Of a stretch of 64,000 nt of DNA, positions 23,155 through 31,677 are shown in pieces (positions within the stretch are counted from its first letter, which is position 1; each line of letters begins with the position of its first letter). The position numbers and the translations under genes are program-made. The notes below the pieces were generated by a model, which worked only from the letters and a program-made list of their open reading frames with translations, searched no databases and was not told the DNA's origin. Origin of the DNA: JACVRW01 sp963734025. GTDB taxonomy: Bacteria; Actinomycetota; Thermoleophilia; Solirubrobacterales; Thermoleophilaceae. The DNA is taken from positions 124,001 through 188,000 of the forward strand of contig CAVTFR010000011.1 of the NCBI GenBank assembly GCA_963734025.1. The letters are read 5' to 3'.

Positions 23155-24129
23155 ATGACCACCGCCGAGGCGATCCGCGACGAGACGGCGTTCGCCGAGC
23201 ATGTCGAGCGCCACCGCCGCGAGCTGCAGGTGCACTGCTACCGCATGACGGGCTCGCTGCAGGACTCCGAGGACCTGACCCAGGAGACCTTCCTGCGCGC
23301 GTGGCGCTCGCGCGCGAGCTTCCGCGGCGAGGCCCCCTTCCGCGCCTGGCTCTACCGGATCGCGACGAACACCTGCCTGGACGCGCTCAAGGCGCGCCCG
23401 CGGCCTGCGCCCGCGCTCGCGCCGGCGGGGGCAGGCGAGTTCGAGGTGCCGTGGCTCCAGCCGTACCCCGACGAGCTGCTCGCGGACCTCGCCGCACCGG
23501 ATGCGGACCCCGAGGACGCGGTGGTATCGAAGGAGACGATCGAGCTGGCGTTCATCGTCGCGATCCAGCAGTTGACCCCGGGCCAGCGGGCGGTGCTGAT
23601 CCTCCGCGACGTGCTCGGCTGGCGGGCGAAGGACACCGCCTCGCTGCTCGAAACGAGCGTCGCCTCCGTCAACAGCGCCCTGCAGCGCGCCCGGGCGGGG
23701 CTGCAGCAGTACCTGCCCCAGCGGCGGCTCGAGTGGACGGCCGGCTCGGACACGTCGCGCCAGGAGCGCGAGCTGCTCGAGCGCTACCTGGAGGCGACCG
23801 AGAACGCCGACCCGCAGGCGATGCTCGAGACCCTGCACGAGGACCTCCGCTTCGCGATGCCGCCGGAGCCGGGCCTGTTCGTCGGCCGCAAGGTGATCGT
23901 CGAGTACTGGGGCCCGGGCTTCGACCAGGAGGGCTTCGGGCGCATGAGGGGCGTCGTCACGCGAGCCAACATGCAGCCCGCGGTCGCCTGCTACCGCCAG
24001 GTGCCGGGTGAGTCCGGCTACACGCCGCTCGCGCTCGACGTCTTGCGCATCGAGGACGGCGTGATAGCCGAGATCACCACCTTCCCGTCGGCGGTCTTCC
24101 CCGCCTTCGGGCTGCCCGAGACGCTCTGA
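23155..24129 (+). CDS. ECF sigma factor with C-terminal SnoaL-like domain
   Basis: 324 residues, with GGAGGA 8 nt before the ATG. Region 2 is at about 15-85 (HCYRMTGSLQDSEDLTQETFLRAW, then FRAWLYRIATNTCLD), and region 4 at about 140-195 (LTPGQRAVLILRDVLGWRAKDTASLLETSVASVNSALQRARAGL). After residue 205 an NTF2/SnoaL-like domain follows (LLERYLEATENADPQAMLETLHEDLRFAMPP). ECF factors of this architecture (SigG/SigX5-like) have no classical anti-sigma factor; the C-terminal domain is thought to control activity. It is followed by a paralogue with a frameshift. Confidence 0.88.
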   Translation: MTTAEAIRDETAFAEHVERHRRELQVHCYRMTGSLQDSEDLTQETFLRAWRSRASFRGEAPFRAWLYRIATNTCLDALKARPRPAPALAPAGAGEFEVPWLQPYPDELLADLAAPDADPEDAVVSKETIELAFIVAIQQLTPGQRAVLILRDVLGWRAKDTASLLETSVASVNSALQRARAGLQQYLPQRRLEWTAGSDTSRQERELLERYLEATENADPQAMLETLHEDLRFAMPPEPGLFVGRKVIVEYWGPGFDQEGFGRMRGVVTRANMQPAVACYRQVPGESGYTPLALDVLRIEDGVIAEITTFPSAVFPAFGLPETL

Positions 24130-24152
24130 CGGCGGCCATTACCCTCAGAACC

Positions 24153-25266
24153 ATGACCACCGCCGCGACAGCCGGAAGCGCCCAGGAACGAGAGCTGCTG
24201 GAGGCGGCGCGCGGAGGCAGCGAGGACGCCTTCCGCGATCTCGTCGAGCCGCACCGCCGCGAGCTCCAGGCCCATTGCTACAGGATGCTCGGCTCGGTCC
24301 AGGACGCCGAGGACGCCGTCCAGGACGCGCTGCTGCGGGCGTGGCGCGCGCTGCCGCGCTTCGAGCCGCGCCATTCGCTGCGGGCCTGGCTCTACAAGAT
24401 CGCGACGAACGTCTGCCTCGATCAGATCGCGCGCCGCCCGAAGCGCGTGCTGCCCGCCGACTACGCGCCCTCCACCGATTCCGACACGACCGCGCGCGAG
24501 CCCGTCGTCGAGTCCGTCTGGATCGAGCCCTATCCGGACGAGCAGCTCGGCGTCGAGGACGGCTACGCCGCGCCCGAGGCGAGCTACGAGCAGCGCGAAG
24601 GGCGTCGAGCTCGCCTTCGTCGCGGCGCTCCAGCACCTGCCGCCGCGGCAGCGCGCCGCGCTGATCCTCCGCGAGGTGCTCGGCTTCTCCGCCAAGGAAA
24701 CCGCGGACTCGCTCGACACGACGCCGCAGTCGGTCAACAGCGCGCTCCAGCGAGCTCGCGCGACGGTCGATGAGCGGCTCCCCGAGCAGAGCCAGCAGAA
24801 GACGCTGCGCGCGCTCGGCGACAAGCAGCTGCGGGCGATCGTCGAGCGCTTCACCGACGCGCTGCAGCGCGAGGACATCGCGGCCGTCGTATCCATGCTC
24901 GCGAAGGACGCGGCATGGTCGATGCCGCCGCTGGCCACCTGGTACCGCGGCGAGGACATCCCCGGCTTCCTGGAGCTCGGCCCGCTCTCGCAGCGCTGGC
25001 GCTGGCGCTACGTGCCCGCGCAGGCGAACGGCCAGGTGGCCACCGCCGCCTACGTCTGGCGCGACGCCGAGGGGGCCTACCTGCCGTTCGCGCTCAACGT
25101 GCTCAGCTTCGAGGGCGAGCGGATCAAGGAGGTCACCTCGTTCCTCAACCGCGTTCTGAAGGGCACCGACCCGGAGTACTACGCGCGCTTCCCCGACCGG
25201 GACGTCGACCCCGGCTTCAACCACGCCTACTTCGAGCGCTTCGGGTTACCGGGGCAGCTCAACTGA
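24153..25266 (+). pseudogene. ECF sigma factor with SnoaL-like domain, frameshifted
   Basis: Codons 1-149 encode region 2 (HCYRMLGSVQDAEDAVQDALLRAW and on). The frame then shifts at the GGG of 24600-24602; removing one G restores EGVELAFVAALQHLPPRQRA and the rest of region 4 (GFSAKETADSLDTTPQSVNSALQRARA) and a full SnoaL-like domain (WSMPPLATWYRGEDIPGFLE and on). Without correction the protein ends as garbage at 24773. The rest is intact and conserved, so this is either a recent mutation or a sequence error. A TACCCT box lies 7 nt before the ATG. It is a paralogue of the preceding gene. Confidence 0.85.
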
Positions 25267-25279
25267 GGAGGACCCCCAT

Positions 25280-25654
25280 ATGTTCCGCGACACCAAGGCA
25301 TTCAGTGGCTTCTCCGTCGACGACGTGAACCGGGCGGAGGAGTTCTACGGCGACACGCTCGGGCTCGAGACCTCGGAGGAGAACGGGATCCTGACCCTGC
25401 ACATCGCGGGCGAGCGCGAGGTGATCGCCTACCCCAAGGACGACCACACGCCCGCCGCGTTCACGATCCTCAACTTCCCCGTGGACGACATCGAGGCGGC
25501 GGTGGACGGCCTCACGGAGCGCGGCGTCCAGTTCGAGCGCTACGACCAGATGGGCTCGGACATCGACGAGAAGGGCATCTTCCGGGGCGAGGGCCCGCTG
25601 ATCGCCTGGTTCAAGGACCCGGCGGGCAACGTGCTGTCGGTGATCGAGGTCTAG
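25280..25654 (+). CDS. VOC family protein
   Basis: 124 residues with GAGGAGG 7 nt before the ATG and 13 nt after the sigma factor gene, so probably co-transcribed. The single VOC domain shows KAFSGFSVDDVNRAEEFYGDTLGLET, AFTILNFPVDDIEAAVDGL and the ending AWFKDPAGNVLSVIEV. The usual metal His positions are replaced (Ser/Phe and Thr/Ile), so it may bind a ligand without metal. Proteins of this group often accompany SnoaL-type sigma factors in actinobacteria. The function is unknown. Confidence 0.78.
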   Translation: MFRDTKAFSGFSVDDVNRAEEFYGDTLGLETSEENGILTLHIAGEREVIAYPKDDHTPAAFTILNFPVDDIEAAVDGLTERGVQFERYDQMGSDIDEKGIFRGEGPLIAWFKDPAGNVLSVIEV

Positions 25655-25673
25655 AGGGGTTAGCGTTGCCGCC

Positions 25674-27179
25674 GTGAGCGGCGGCACCGTGTATCTCGTC
25701 GGCGCAGGGCCCGGGGACCCGGGACTCATGACGCGGCGCGCGCTCGAGCTGATCGGGCGGGCCGACGCGATCCTGTACGACCGGCTCATCCCTCCCGGCG
25801 CCCTCGACGGCGCCCGTCCGGACGCCGAGCTGCGCTACGTCGGCAAGGAACCGGGCGCGGCGGCGCTCGCGCAGGAGGAGATCAACGAGCTGCTCGTCGA
25901 GCTGGCCCGAGCGGGCAAGCTGGTCGTCCGCCTCAAGGGTGGTGACCCGTTCGTCTTCGGCCGCGGCGGCGAGGAGGCCGAGGCGCTGGCCGCCGCCGGG
26001 GTGGCGTTCGAGGTCGTCCCGGGAGTCACGGCCGGGGTCGCGGCACCGGCCTACGCGGGGATCCCCGTCACCCACCGTGACGCCGCCTCCGCGGTCGCCT
26101 TCGTGACGGGACACGAGGACCCTGAAAAGCCCGAGTCGGCGCTCGACTGGGAGGCGCTCGCGCGCTTCCCGGGGACGCTCGTGCTCTACATGGGCGTGAA
26201 GAACCTGCCGCTGATCGCCGAGCGCCTTATCGCAGCGGGCCGCGACCCGGACGAGCCGGCGGCCGTCGTCGAGCGCGGCACCCTTCCGGGGCAGCGAACG
26301 TTCGTCGATACGCTGGGCGGCCTGCCGGGCCGCGTGCAGTCGGAGGGAATCCGGCCGCCCTCGATCACACTGATCGGGCCGGTGGCGGCACTGCACGAGA
26401 CGATCGGCTGGCTCGAGCGGCGCCCGCTTTACGGCGAGGTGGTGGCTGTCACCCGGGCCCGCGCCCAGGCGAGCGGGCTGGCGGCCCGGCTCGCGGGCCT
26501 GGGCGCCGAGGTGATCGAGGCGCCCGCGATCAGGATCGACCCGCGCCCGCTCGAGGGCGAGCTGCTGGCCGCCGTCTCGCGGATCCGCGACTACGCGCTC
26601 GTCTGCCTCACGAGCCCGAACGGCGTCCGGCTCCTGTTCGAGGCGCTCGCCGAAACGGGTAACGATGCGCGCGCCCTCGGCGGCGCCACGGTCGCGGCGA
26701 TCGGCGCCGGCAGCGCCGCCGAGCTCGAACGGCACGGGATCCGCGCCGACGTCGTGCCGCAGCGCTTCGTGGCGGAGGGCCTCGTCGAGGAGCTCGCGCC
26801 GATTCCCGTCGAGGGCAGGCGGGTGCTGGTGGCGAGAGCCGCCGAGGCGCGCTCGGTGCTGCCCGACGCGCTCCGAGAACGCGGCGCCGAGGTGGACGAT
26901 GTCGCCCTCTACGAGACGCGCCCGGAGCCGCTCGCCGACGGCAGCCGCGAGCGGCTCGGGCGCGCCACCTACGTGACCTTCACATCCAGCTCCACGGTGC
27001 GCTTCTTCCTCGAGGCGGGCGGCGCCCTGCCCGCCGCCGCCAGGCTCGTCTCGATCGGCCCGGTCACGAGCGAGACGGCGCGCGAGCGCGGCCTCAGGGT
27101 CGACGTCGAGGCCGGGCGTCACGACATCGACGGCCTCGTAGACGCGCTCGTCGCGGACGCGAGAGAGTCGCCGCGATGA
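25674..27179 (+). CDS. cobA-hemD: Uroporphyrinogen-III C-methyltransferase / uroporphyrinogen-III synthase fusion
   Basis: 501 residues from GTG 25674, 7 nt after a TAGCGT box. Residues 1-240 are the SAM-dependent methyltransferase: VYLVGAGPGDPGLMTRRALE, DPFVFGRGGEEAE, PGVTAGVAAPAYAGIPVTHR and GTLVLYMGVKNL. Residues 250-500 are HemD (uroporphyrinogen-III synthase): VVAVTRARAQASGLAARL, DYALVCLTSPNGVRLLFEAL, VARAAEARSVLPDAL, and TFTSSSTVRFFLE. The fusion cyclises hydroxymethylbilane and then methylates uroporphyrinogen III to precorrin-2 for siroheme or cobalamin. It overlaps the next gene by 4 nt. Confidence 0.94.
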   Translation: MSGGTVYLVGAGPGDPGLMTRRALELIGRADAILYDRLIPPGALDGARPDAELRYVGKEPGAAALAQEEINELLVELARAGKLVVRLKGGDPFVFGRGGEEAEALAAAGVAFEVVPGVTAGVAAPAYAGIPVTHRDAASAVAFVTGHEDPEKPESALDWEALARFPGTLVLYMGVKNLPLIAERLIAAGRDPDEPAAVVERGTLPGQRTFVDTLGGLPGRVQSEGIRPPSITLIGPVAALHETIGWLERRPLYGEVVAVTRARAQASGLAARLAGLGAEVIEAPAIRIDPRPLEGELLAAVSRIRDYALVCLTSPNGVRLLFEALAETGNDARALGGATVAAIGAGSAAELERHGIRADVVPQRFVAEGLVEELAPIPVEGRRVLVARAAEARSVLPDALRERGAEVDDVALYETRPEPLADGSRERLGRATYVTFTSSSTVRFFLEAGGALPAAARLVSIGPVTSETARERGLRVDVEAGRHDIDGLVDALVADARESPR

Positions 27180-27976
27180 TCGTCACGCTGCTGACGGACT
27201 ACGGCCGCGACGACGACTTCGTCGGCGTCTGCCACGGCGTCATGCGCGGCATCGAGCCGGAGCTGCGCATCATCGATATCACCCATGGCATCCGCCGTTA
27301 CGCGGTGCGCCAGGGTGCGCTGGTGCTGCGCAACACGCTGCCGTTCATGCCGGTCGGCGTACATGTGGCGGTGGTCGACCCGCAGGTGGGCACCGAGCGC
27401 CGGGCGCTCGCGCTGCGGACCGCCGACGGCCGCACGCTCGTCGGGCCCGACAACGGCCTCCTGAGCCTCGCCTGGGAGCGCTGCGGCGGCGTCGAGCAGG
27501 CGGTCGACGTGACCCGCTCGCCGCACCGGCTCGAGCCGGTCTCGGCCACCTTCCACGGCCGCGACATCTTCGCGCCGGTCGCCGCCCACCTGGCGGCGGG
27601 CGCCGCGCTCGCCGACGCGGGCGACCCGGTCGACCCGGGCGCGCTCGCGACGGTCGAGCTGCCGCAGCCGCGCATCGCGGACGGCGCGCTCGTGGCGCAC
27701 GCGCTCGTGCTCGACCGCTTCGGCAACGTCGGCCTGAACATCGTCCACGAGCAGCTCGCCGGCACCGGCATCAGGCTCGGGAGCACCGTCGAGATCGAGA
27801 CCGGCGGCGAGCGCTACCTCGCCAAGTACGCGCAGACCTTCGCGGACGTCACGCCCGGCGAGCTGCTCGTTTACGAGGACGCCTACCGCACGCTCGCCGT
27901 GGCCATCAACCGCGGCGACGCCGCCTCGACGCTCGGGCTGCGGCCGGACGCCGAGGTTTGGCTGCGGCCGCGATGA
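27176..27976 (+). CDS. SAM hydrolase/SAM-dependent halogenase family protein (DUF62)
   Basis: 266 residues. Family motifs are TLLTDYGRDDDFVGVCHGVM at the N-terminus, IIDITHGI, HVAVVDPQVGTERR, LVGPDNGLLSLAWE, ATFHGRDIFAPVAAHLA and the C-terminal LDRFGNVGLNI. Most bacterial members with an Asp/Arg/His triad hydrolyse S-adenosylmethionine to adenosine and methionine with hydroxide; true halogenases (fluorinase, SalL) lack the triad, and Asp and Arg here fit hydrolysis. It is co-translated between cobA-hemD and birA; the reason for that neighbourhood is not clear, though both CobA and this enzyme use SAM. Confidence 0.88.
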   Translation: MIVTLLTDYGRDDDFVGVCHGVMRGIEPELRIIDITHGIRRYAVRQGALVLRNTLPFMPVGVHVAVVDPQVGTERRALALRTADGRTLVGPDNGLLSLAWERCGGVEQAVDVTRSPHRLEPVSATFHGRDIFAPVAAHLAAGAALADAGDPVDPGALATVELPQPRIADGALVAHALVLDRFGNVGLNIVHEQLAGTGIRLGSTVEIETGGERYLAKYAQTFADVTPGELLVYEDAYRTLAVAINRGDAASTLGLRPDAEVWLRPR

Positions 27977-28644
27977 TCGGCACGCCGCGGGTCCACCTGC
28001 GCCTCACGGACTCCACCAACGAGCGCGCCAAGGAGCTGGCCATCGGCGGGGCGCCGCACGGCACGCTCGTGACCGCGGACGAGCAGACCGCGGGCCGCGG
28101 ACGGCAGGGCAGGGTGTGGACGGCCCCGCCGCGCTCGGCATTGCTCATGTCGCTCGTCACTCGCCGGATGGCGCCGACGCTGCCGCTCGCTACCGCGGTC
28201 GCGATCTGCGACGCGCTCCCGGCCGGCTGCGAGATCAAGTGGCCGAACGACATCTGGATCGGGCGCCGTAAGCTCGCCGGGATCCTGGTGGAGGGGCGCC
28301 CCCAGGACGGCTGGGCCGTGGTCGGCATCGGGCTGAACGTCACGACCGAGGCGTTCCCCGAGGAGCTCGCCGACACCGCCACCTCGCTGCGGATCGCCGG
28401 AATCGAGCTCGACGCGGAGAGCGTGCTCGCGGCTCTGCTCGCCTCCCTCGACGAGTGGCTCGAGGCCCCTGCGGCCGAGGTGATGAGCGCCTGGAGCGAG
28501 CGCGACGCGCTGCGGGGCGAGCGGATCCGCTGGACCGACGGTGAGGGAGTCGCGGCGGGCATCGACGCGAGCGGCTCGCTCGTCGTCCAGACGGACAACG
28601 GCCGCGTCGCGCTCGACGCCGGCGAGGTCCACCTGCTGCGCTGA
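27973..28644 (+). CDS. birA: Biotin--[acetyl-CoA-carboxylase] ligase
   Basis: 223 residues from ATG 27973 (ATGA overlap with the previous gene). The catalytic domain shows LRLTDSTNERAKELA, the biotinoyl-AMP loop AGRGRQGRVWTAPP, CEIKWPNDIWIGRRKLAGILVE (catalytic Lys) and the ending SH3-like strand DASGSLVVQTDNGRVALDAGEVHLLR. No N-terminal helix-turn-helix is present, so it is the monofunctional ligase, not a repressor. It attaches biotin to carboxylase subunits. It ends an operon with cobA-hemD. Confidence 0.93.
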   Translation: MIGTPRVHLRLTDSTNERAKELAIGGAPHGTLVTADEQTAGRGRQGRVWTAPPRSALLMSLVTRRMAPTLPLATAVAICDALPAGCEIKWPNDIWIGRRKLAGILVEGRPQDGWAVVGIGLNVTTEAFPEELADTATSLRIAGIELDAESVLAALLASLDEWLEAPAAEVMSAWSERDALRGERIRWTDGEGVAAGIDASGSLVVQTDNGRVALDAGEVHLLR

Positions 28645-28649
28645 GCGAG

Positions 28650-28671
28650 CGACTCTACCTTGCTAGAGTCG
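28650..28671 (+). promoter_or_regulatory. Palindromic operator over the -10 box of the metal regulator
   Basis: CGACTCTA-CCTTGC-TAGAGTCG is a perfect 8-bp inverted repeat (28650-28657 and 28664-28671). The TAGAGT of the right arm (28664-28669) lies 9 nt before the ATG at 28679 and fits a -10 box. It is a likely binding site for the regulator encoded just downstream. Confidence 0.6.
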
Positions 28672-28678
28672 ATTATCT

Positions 28679-29359
28679 ATGTCGGTAGAACTTTTCCCCG
28701 AGCGCTCGCCCGTCGTACAGGACTACGCGAAGGCGATCTACTCCCTCGAGGGCCGCTCCGGTGAGCCGGTCGGCAACAACGAGCTGGCCGAGCGGCTCGG
28801 CGTGCCTCCGGGCACGGCCTCCGCGATGGTCAAGCGCCTCGACGAGCTCGGGCTCGCCGAGCACACCCCGTACCACGGCGTGCGGCTCACCGCCACGGGC
28901 CGGCACGTGGCCCTGCACATGCTGCGCCGCCACCGCCTGCTCGAGCTGTTCCTGACGGAGACGCTCGACCTGCCCTGGGACCGCGTGCACCAGGAGGCGG
29001 AGCGGCTCGAGCACTCGCTGTCGGACGAGCTCGAGGCGGCGATCGCGGAACGACTCGGCAACCCGACCCATGACCCGCACGGCGACCCGATCCCGTCGGC
29101 CGAGCTCGAGATCGAGGAACCGGCGACGATCAGCCTGGCCGAGCTCGAGATCGGCGCGGAAGGGCGTTTCGTGCGCGTTTCGGACGCCGACCCCGCAATC
29201 CTGCGCCACCTTGCCGAGCGCGGGCTGAAGCCGGGCCGGCGCGTGCGGCTGGTCGAGCGTGAGCCGTTCGGCGGCTCGTTCGTGATCCGCCTCGGCCGTC
29301 GCACCGAGTCCCTGGCTCCTGAGATCGCGCGCAGCATGCGCGTGGAGCCGCCCGCGTGA
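28679..29359 (+). CDS. DtxR/MntR family metal-dependent transcriptional regulator
   Basis: 226 residues. The winged-helix domain is at 10-75 (VQDYAKAIYSLEGRSGEPV, NNELAERLGVPPGTASAMVKRLDELGLAEHTPYHGVRLT), the metal-binding and dimerisation domain at about 76-140 (HMLRRHRLLELFLTETLDLPWDRVHQEAERLEHSLSDE), then a FeoA/SH3-like C-terminal domain. With manganese or iron bound it would repress metal uptake. It overlaps the Nramp transporter gene by 4 nt and has a palindrome over its own promoter, so manganese or iron control of both genes is very likely. Metal choice cannot be read from sequence alone. Confidence 0.92.
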   Translation: MSVELFPERSPVVQDYAKAIYSLEGRSGEPVGNNELAERLGVPPGTASAMVKRLDELGLAEHTPYHGVRLTATGRHVALHMLRRHRLLELFLTETLDLPWDRVHQEAERLEHSLSDELEAAIAERLGNPTHDPHGDPIPSAELEIEEPATISLAELEIGAEGRFVRVSDADPAILRHLAERGLKPGRRVRLVEREPFGGSFVIRLGRRTESLAPEIARSMRVEPPA

Positions 29360-30669
29360 GCTCGCCCCCTGACATCGAGGCCGGGCGACAGGGGGCGGCC
29401 GTACCGCCGCCGCCCGGCGTCGTTCTCTCGCCTCCCACGCGCGAGCGCGCACGCGGCCGCGGCCGCATCCGCACGACGCTGCCGTTGCTCGGCCCCGCCT
29501 TCGTCGCGGCCGTCGCCTACGTCGATCCCGGCAACTTCGCGACCAACATCAGCGGCGGCGCGAAGTACGGCTTCCTGCTCGTCTGGGTGATCGTCGCCGC
29601 GAACCTGATGGCGATGCTCGTGCAGTACCTGTCGGCCAAGATCGGGATCGCGACCGGCCGGACGCTGCCAGAGCTCTGCCGCGAGTCCTTCCCGCGCCCG
29701 GTCACCTGGGGGCTGTGGCTTCAGGCCGAGGCGATCGCGATCGCGACCGACCTCGCAGAGTTCGTCGGCGCGGCGATCGCCCTCAACCTGCTCTTCGGCG
29801 TGCCGCCCTTCGCGGCGGGTCTGATGACCGCGGCCGTGGCGTTCGCCATCCTGGCGCTCCAGAACCGCGGCTACCGGCGCTTCGAGCTGGCCATCGTCGG
29901 CCTGCTCGGAATCGTCTTCCTCGGCTTCGCCTACGACCTCAGCTTCGCCGGGGTGGATCCCGGCGGGATCGCCGGAGGCCTGATCCCCGGCTTCGACGGA
30001 ACCGACAGCGTGCTGCTCGCCGTGGGCATCCTCGGCGCCACTGTCATGCCGCACGTCGTGTATCTGCACTCGGCGCTCACGAGCAACCGCATCCCGGTCG
30101 GCTCGGACGAGGAGCGGCGCCGGATGCTTCGCTTCCAGCGGCTCGACGTGGTGCTCGCGATGGGCCTCGCCGGAGTGATCAACCTGAGCATGCTGGTCGT
30201 GGCGGCCGAGCTCTTCCACGGCAACGGCCGTCCGCTTGTCGACACCATCGAGGGCGCGCACTCCGAGCTCGGCATGCTCGTCGGCGGGGGCGCCGCCCTC
30301 GCGTTCGCGGTGGCCCTGCTCGCCTCCGGCCTGTCGAGCTCGAGCGTCGGCACCTACGCCGGCCAGGTGGTGATGCAGGGCTTTATCCGGCGTCGGATCC
30401 CGTTGTTCCTCCGGCGCGCGGTCACGATGGCCCCGGCGCTCGTGATACTCGGCGTCGGACTCGACCCGACAACAGTGCTGGTGATCTCCCAGGTGATTCT
30501 GTCTTTCGGGATTCCGTTCGCGCTCGTTCCAACGATCCTGCTCACGCGGCGGCGCGACCTGATGGGCCCACTCGTCAACCGGCCCTGGACGACCGCGGCG
30601 GCCGGGGCGGTGGCCAGCGTGATCATCTCGCTGAACGCGTTCCTGCTGTACGAGACCTTCTTCGGCTAG
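29356..30669 (+). CDS. mntH: Nramp family divalent metal (Mn2+/Fe2+) transporter
   Basis: 437 residues from GTG 29356, 11 predicted membrane helices. The TM1 metal motif is YVDPGNFATNISGG (Asp and Asn ligands, about 55-68), and TM6 has MPHVVYLHSAL with Met and His; both are diagnostic of Nramp/MntH. The N-terminal 35 residues are a Pro/Arg-rich cytoplasmic tail. It imports manganese or iron with protons. It is co-translated with the DtxR-family regulator. Confidence 0.94.
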   Translation: MSSPPDIEAGRQGAAVPPPPGVVLSPPTRERARGRGRIRTTLPLLGPAFVAAVAYVDPGNFATNISGGAKYGFLLVWVIVAANLMAMLVQYLSAKIGIATGRTLPELCRESFPRPVTWGLWLQAEAIAIATDLAEFVGAAIALNLLFGVPPFAAGLMTAAVAFAILALQNRGYRRFELAIVGLLGIVFLGFAYDLSFAGVDPGGIAGGLIPGFDGTDSVLLAVGILGATVMPHVVYLHSALTSNRIPVGSDEERRRMLRFQRLDVVLAMGLAGVINLSMLVVAAELFHGNGRPLVDTIEGAHSELGMLVGGGAALAFAVALLASGLSSSSVGTYAGQVVMQGFIRRRIPLFLRRAVTMAPALVILGVGLDPTTVLVISQVILSFGIPFALVPTILLTRRRDLMGPLVNRPWTTAAAGAVASVIISLNAFLLYETFFG

Positions 30670-30707
30670 GCCGGGCCTCGACACGGGTCAGGCCGTGGCG
30701 CACGAGC

Positions 30708-31664
30708 TCACGTGCCGGCCCTCACGAGCTCGAGCACGGCCGAAGCGGTGCGAGCGTCCGTGACCAGCACGTGTATGAGCCGCCCGCGGGCGGCGCCGAC
30801 GATCGATGGGGCCTTGGGCGGGCCGGCGGCGACTCCGATCACCGTGCCGGCCGCACGGAGCTGCTCGCGCGACACACCCAGCAGCCGGTCCTCGCGCGGC
30901 ATCTCGACGGGCTCGCCGGCCAGGTCGAAATGGCGGGATGCCACATCGCCGACGGCAGCGGTCAGCGCTTCGCGCTCGGCCGTGATGTGCACCGGAGCGG
31001 CCCCGAGCTCGCTCGGCGGCATCCCGATTCCGACGAGGGCGGCGTCAAGGTCTTCCCACAGCGCCAGGCGGGCGGTGATGTCGGGGTCCGACAGCAGCGA
31101 GGCCCGCAGCTCCGGCGACGGGAAGGCCGGCACGTGCAAGAAGCTCACCTCCGCGCCGGAGACGCCCGCGACGCGGCGGGCTATCTCGTTGGACTGGAAG
31201 CGCACGTCCAGCTCGTCCATCCCCCCGACCGCGGGTACGACGCGAACGCCGCGCAGGTCGGGGAAGCGCTGCGCCTGGGCCACCTCCCAGACCGTCCTGC
31301 CCCACGAGATCGCCAGCACGTCCCCAGGGCCCAGCGCCAGGGCCTCGAGCTCCGCGAGCGTCGGAGCGACGAGCGCCTGCAGCCCCTCGCCGGATGCGAG
31401 CGCCGGCACCACAGCCGCCCGCCGGAGGTCGAGCGCCTCCGCCAGTTCGGTCGCCAGCTCCGCGGCGGGCGACGGCGGGCGCACCTCGATGCGGACGATT
31501 CCCTGCGCCCGGGCGAGCTGGAGGAGCCGGGAGACGGTGGAGCGCGAGACGTCGAGACGCTCCGCGACCTCCTGCTGCGAGAGCTCCTCCTCGTAGTAGA
31601 GCGACGCCGCGGCGTGCATCGCGGCGAGTGACTCCGGCGTGAGTCCGAGAGCCCGCTCCTCCAC
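30708..31664 (-). CDS. SorC family sugar-responsive transcriptional regulator
   Basis: 318 residues from GTG 31664. The N-terminal helix-turn-helix spans about 15-50 (LYYEEELSQQEVAERLDVSRSTVSRLLQLARAQGIVRIEV). The rest is the SorC sugar-phosphate binding domain, with LAISWGRTVWEVAQ, VVPAVGGMDE, FLHVPAFPSPELR, ALVGIGMPPSEL and a late GVAAGPPKAPSIVGAARGRLIHVLVTDARTA. These regulators bind phosphorylated sugars. It is 13 nt downstream of the LacD-like aldolase gene and probably controls the divergent kinase and ABC importer through sites at 32608 and 33569. Confidence 0.9.
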   Translation of the reverse strand: MEERALGLTPESLAAMHAAASLYYEEELSQQEVAERLDVSRSTVSRLLQLARAQGIVRIEVRPPSPAAELATELAEALDLRRAAVVPALASGEGLQALVAPTLAELEALALGPGDVLAISWGRTVWEVAQAQRFPDLRGVRVVPAVGGMDELDVRFQSNEIARRVAGVSGAEVSFLHVPAFPSPELRASLLSDPDITARLALWEDLDAALVGIGMPPSELGAAPVHITAEREALTAAVGDVASRHFDLAGEPVEMPREDRLLGVSREQLRAAGTVIGVAAGPPKAPSIVGAARGRLIHVLVTDARTASAVLELVRAGT

Positions 31665-31677
31665 CGCCGGCTCCCGC

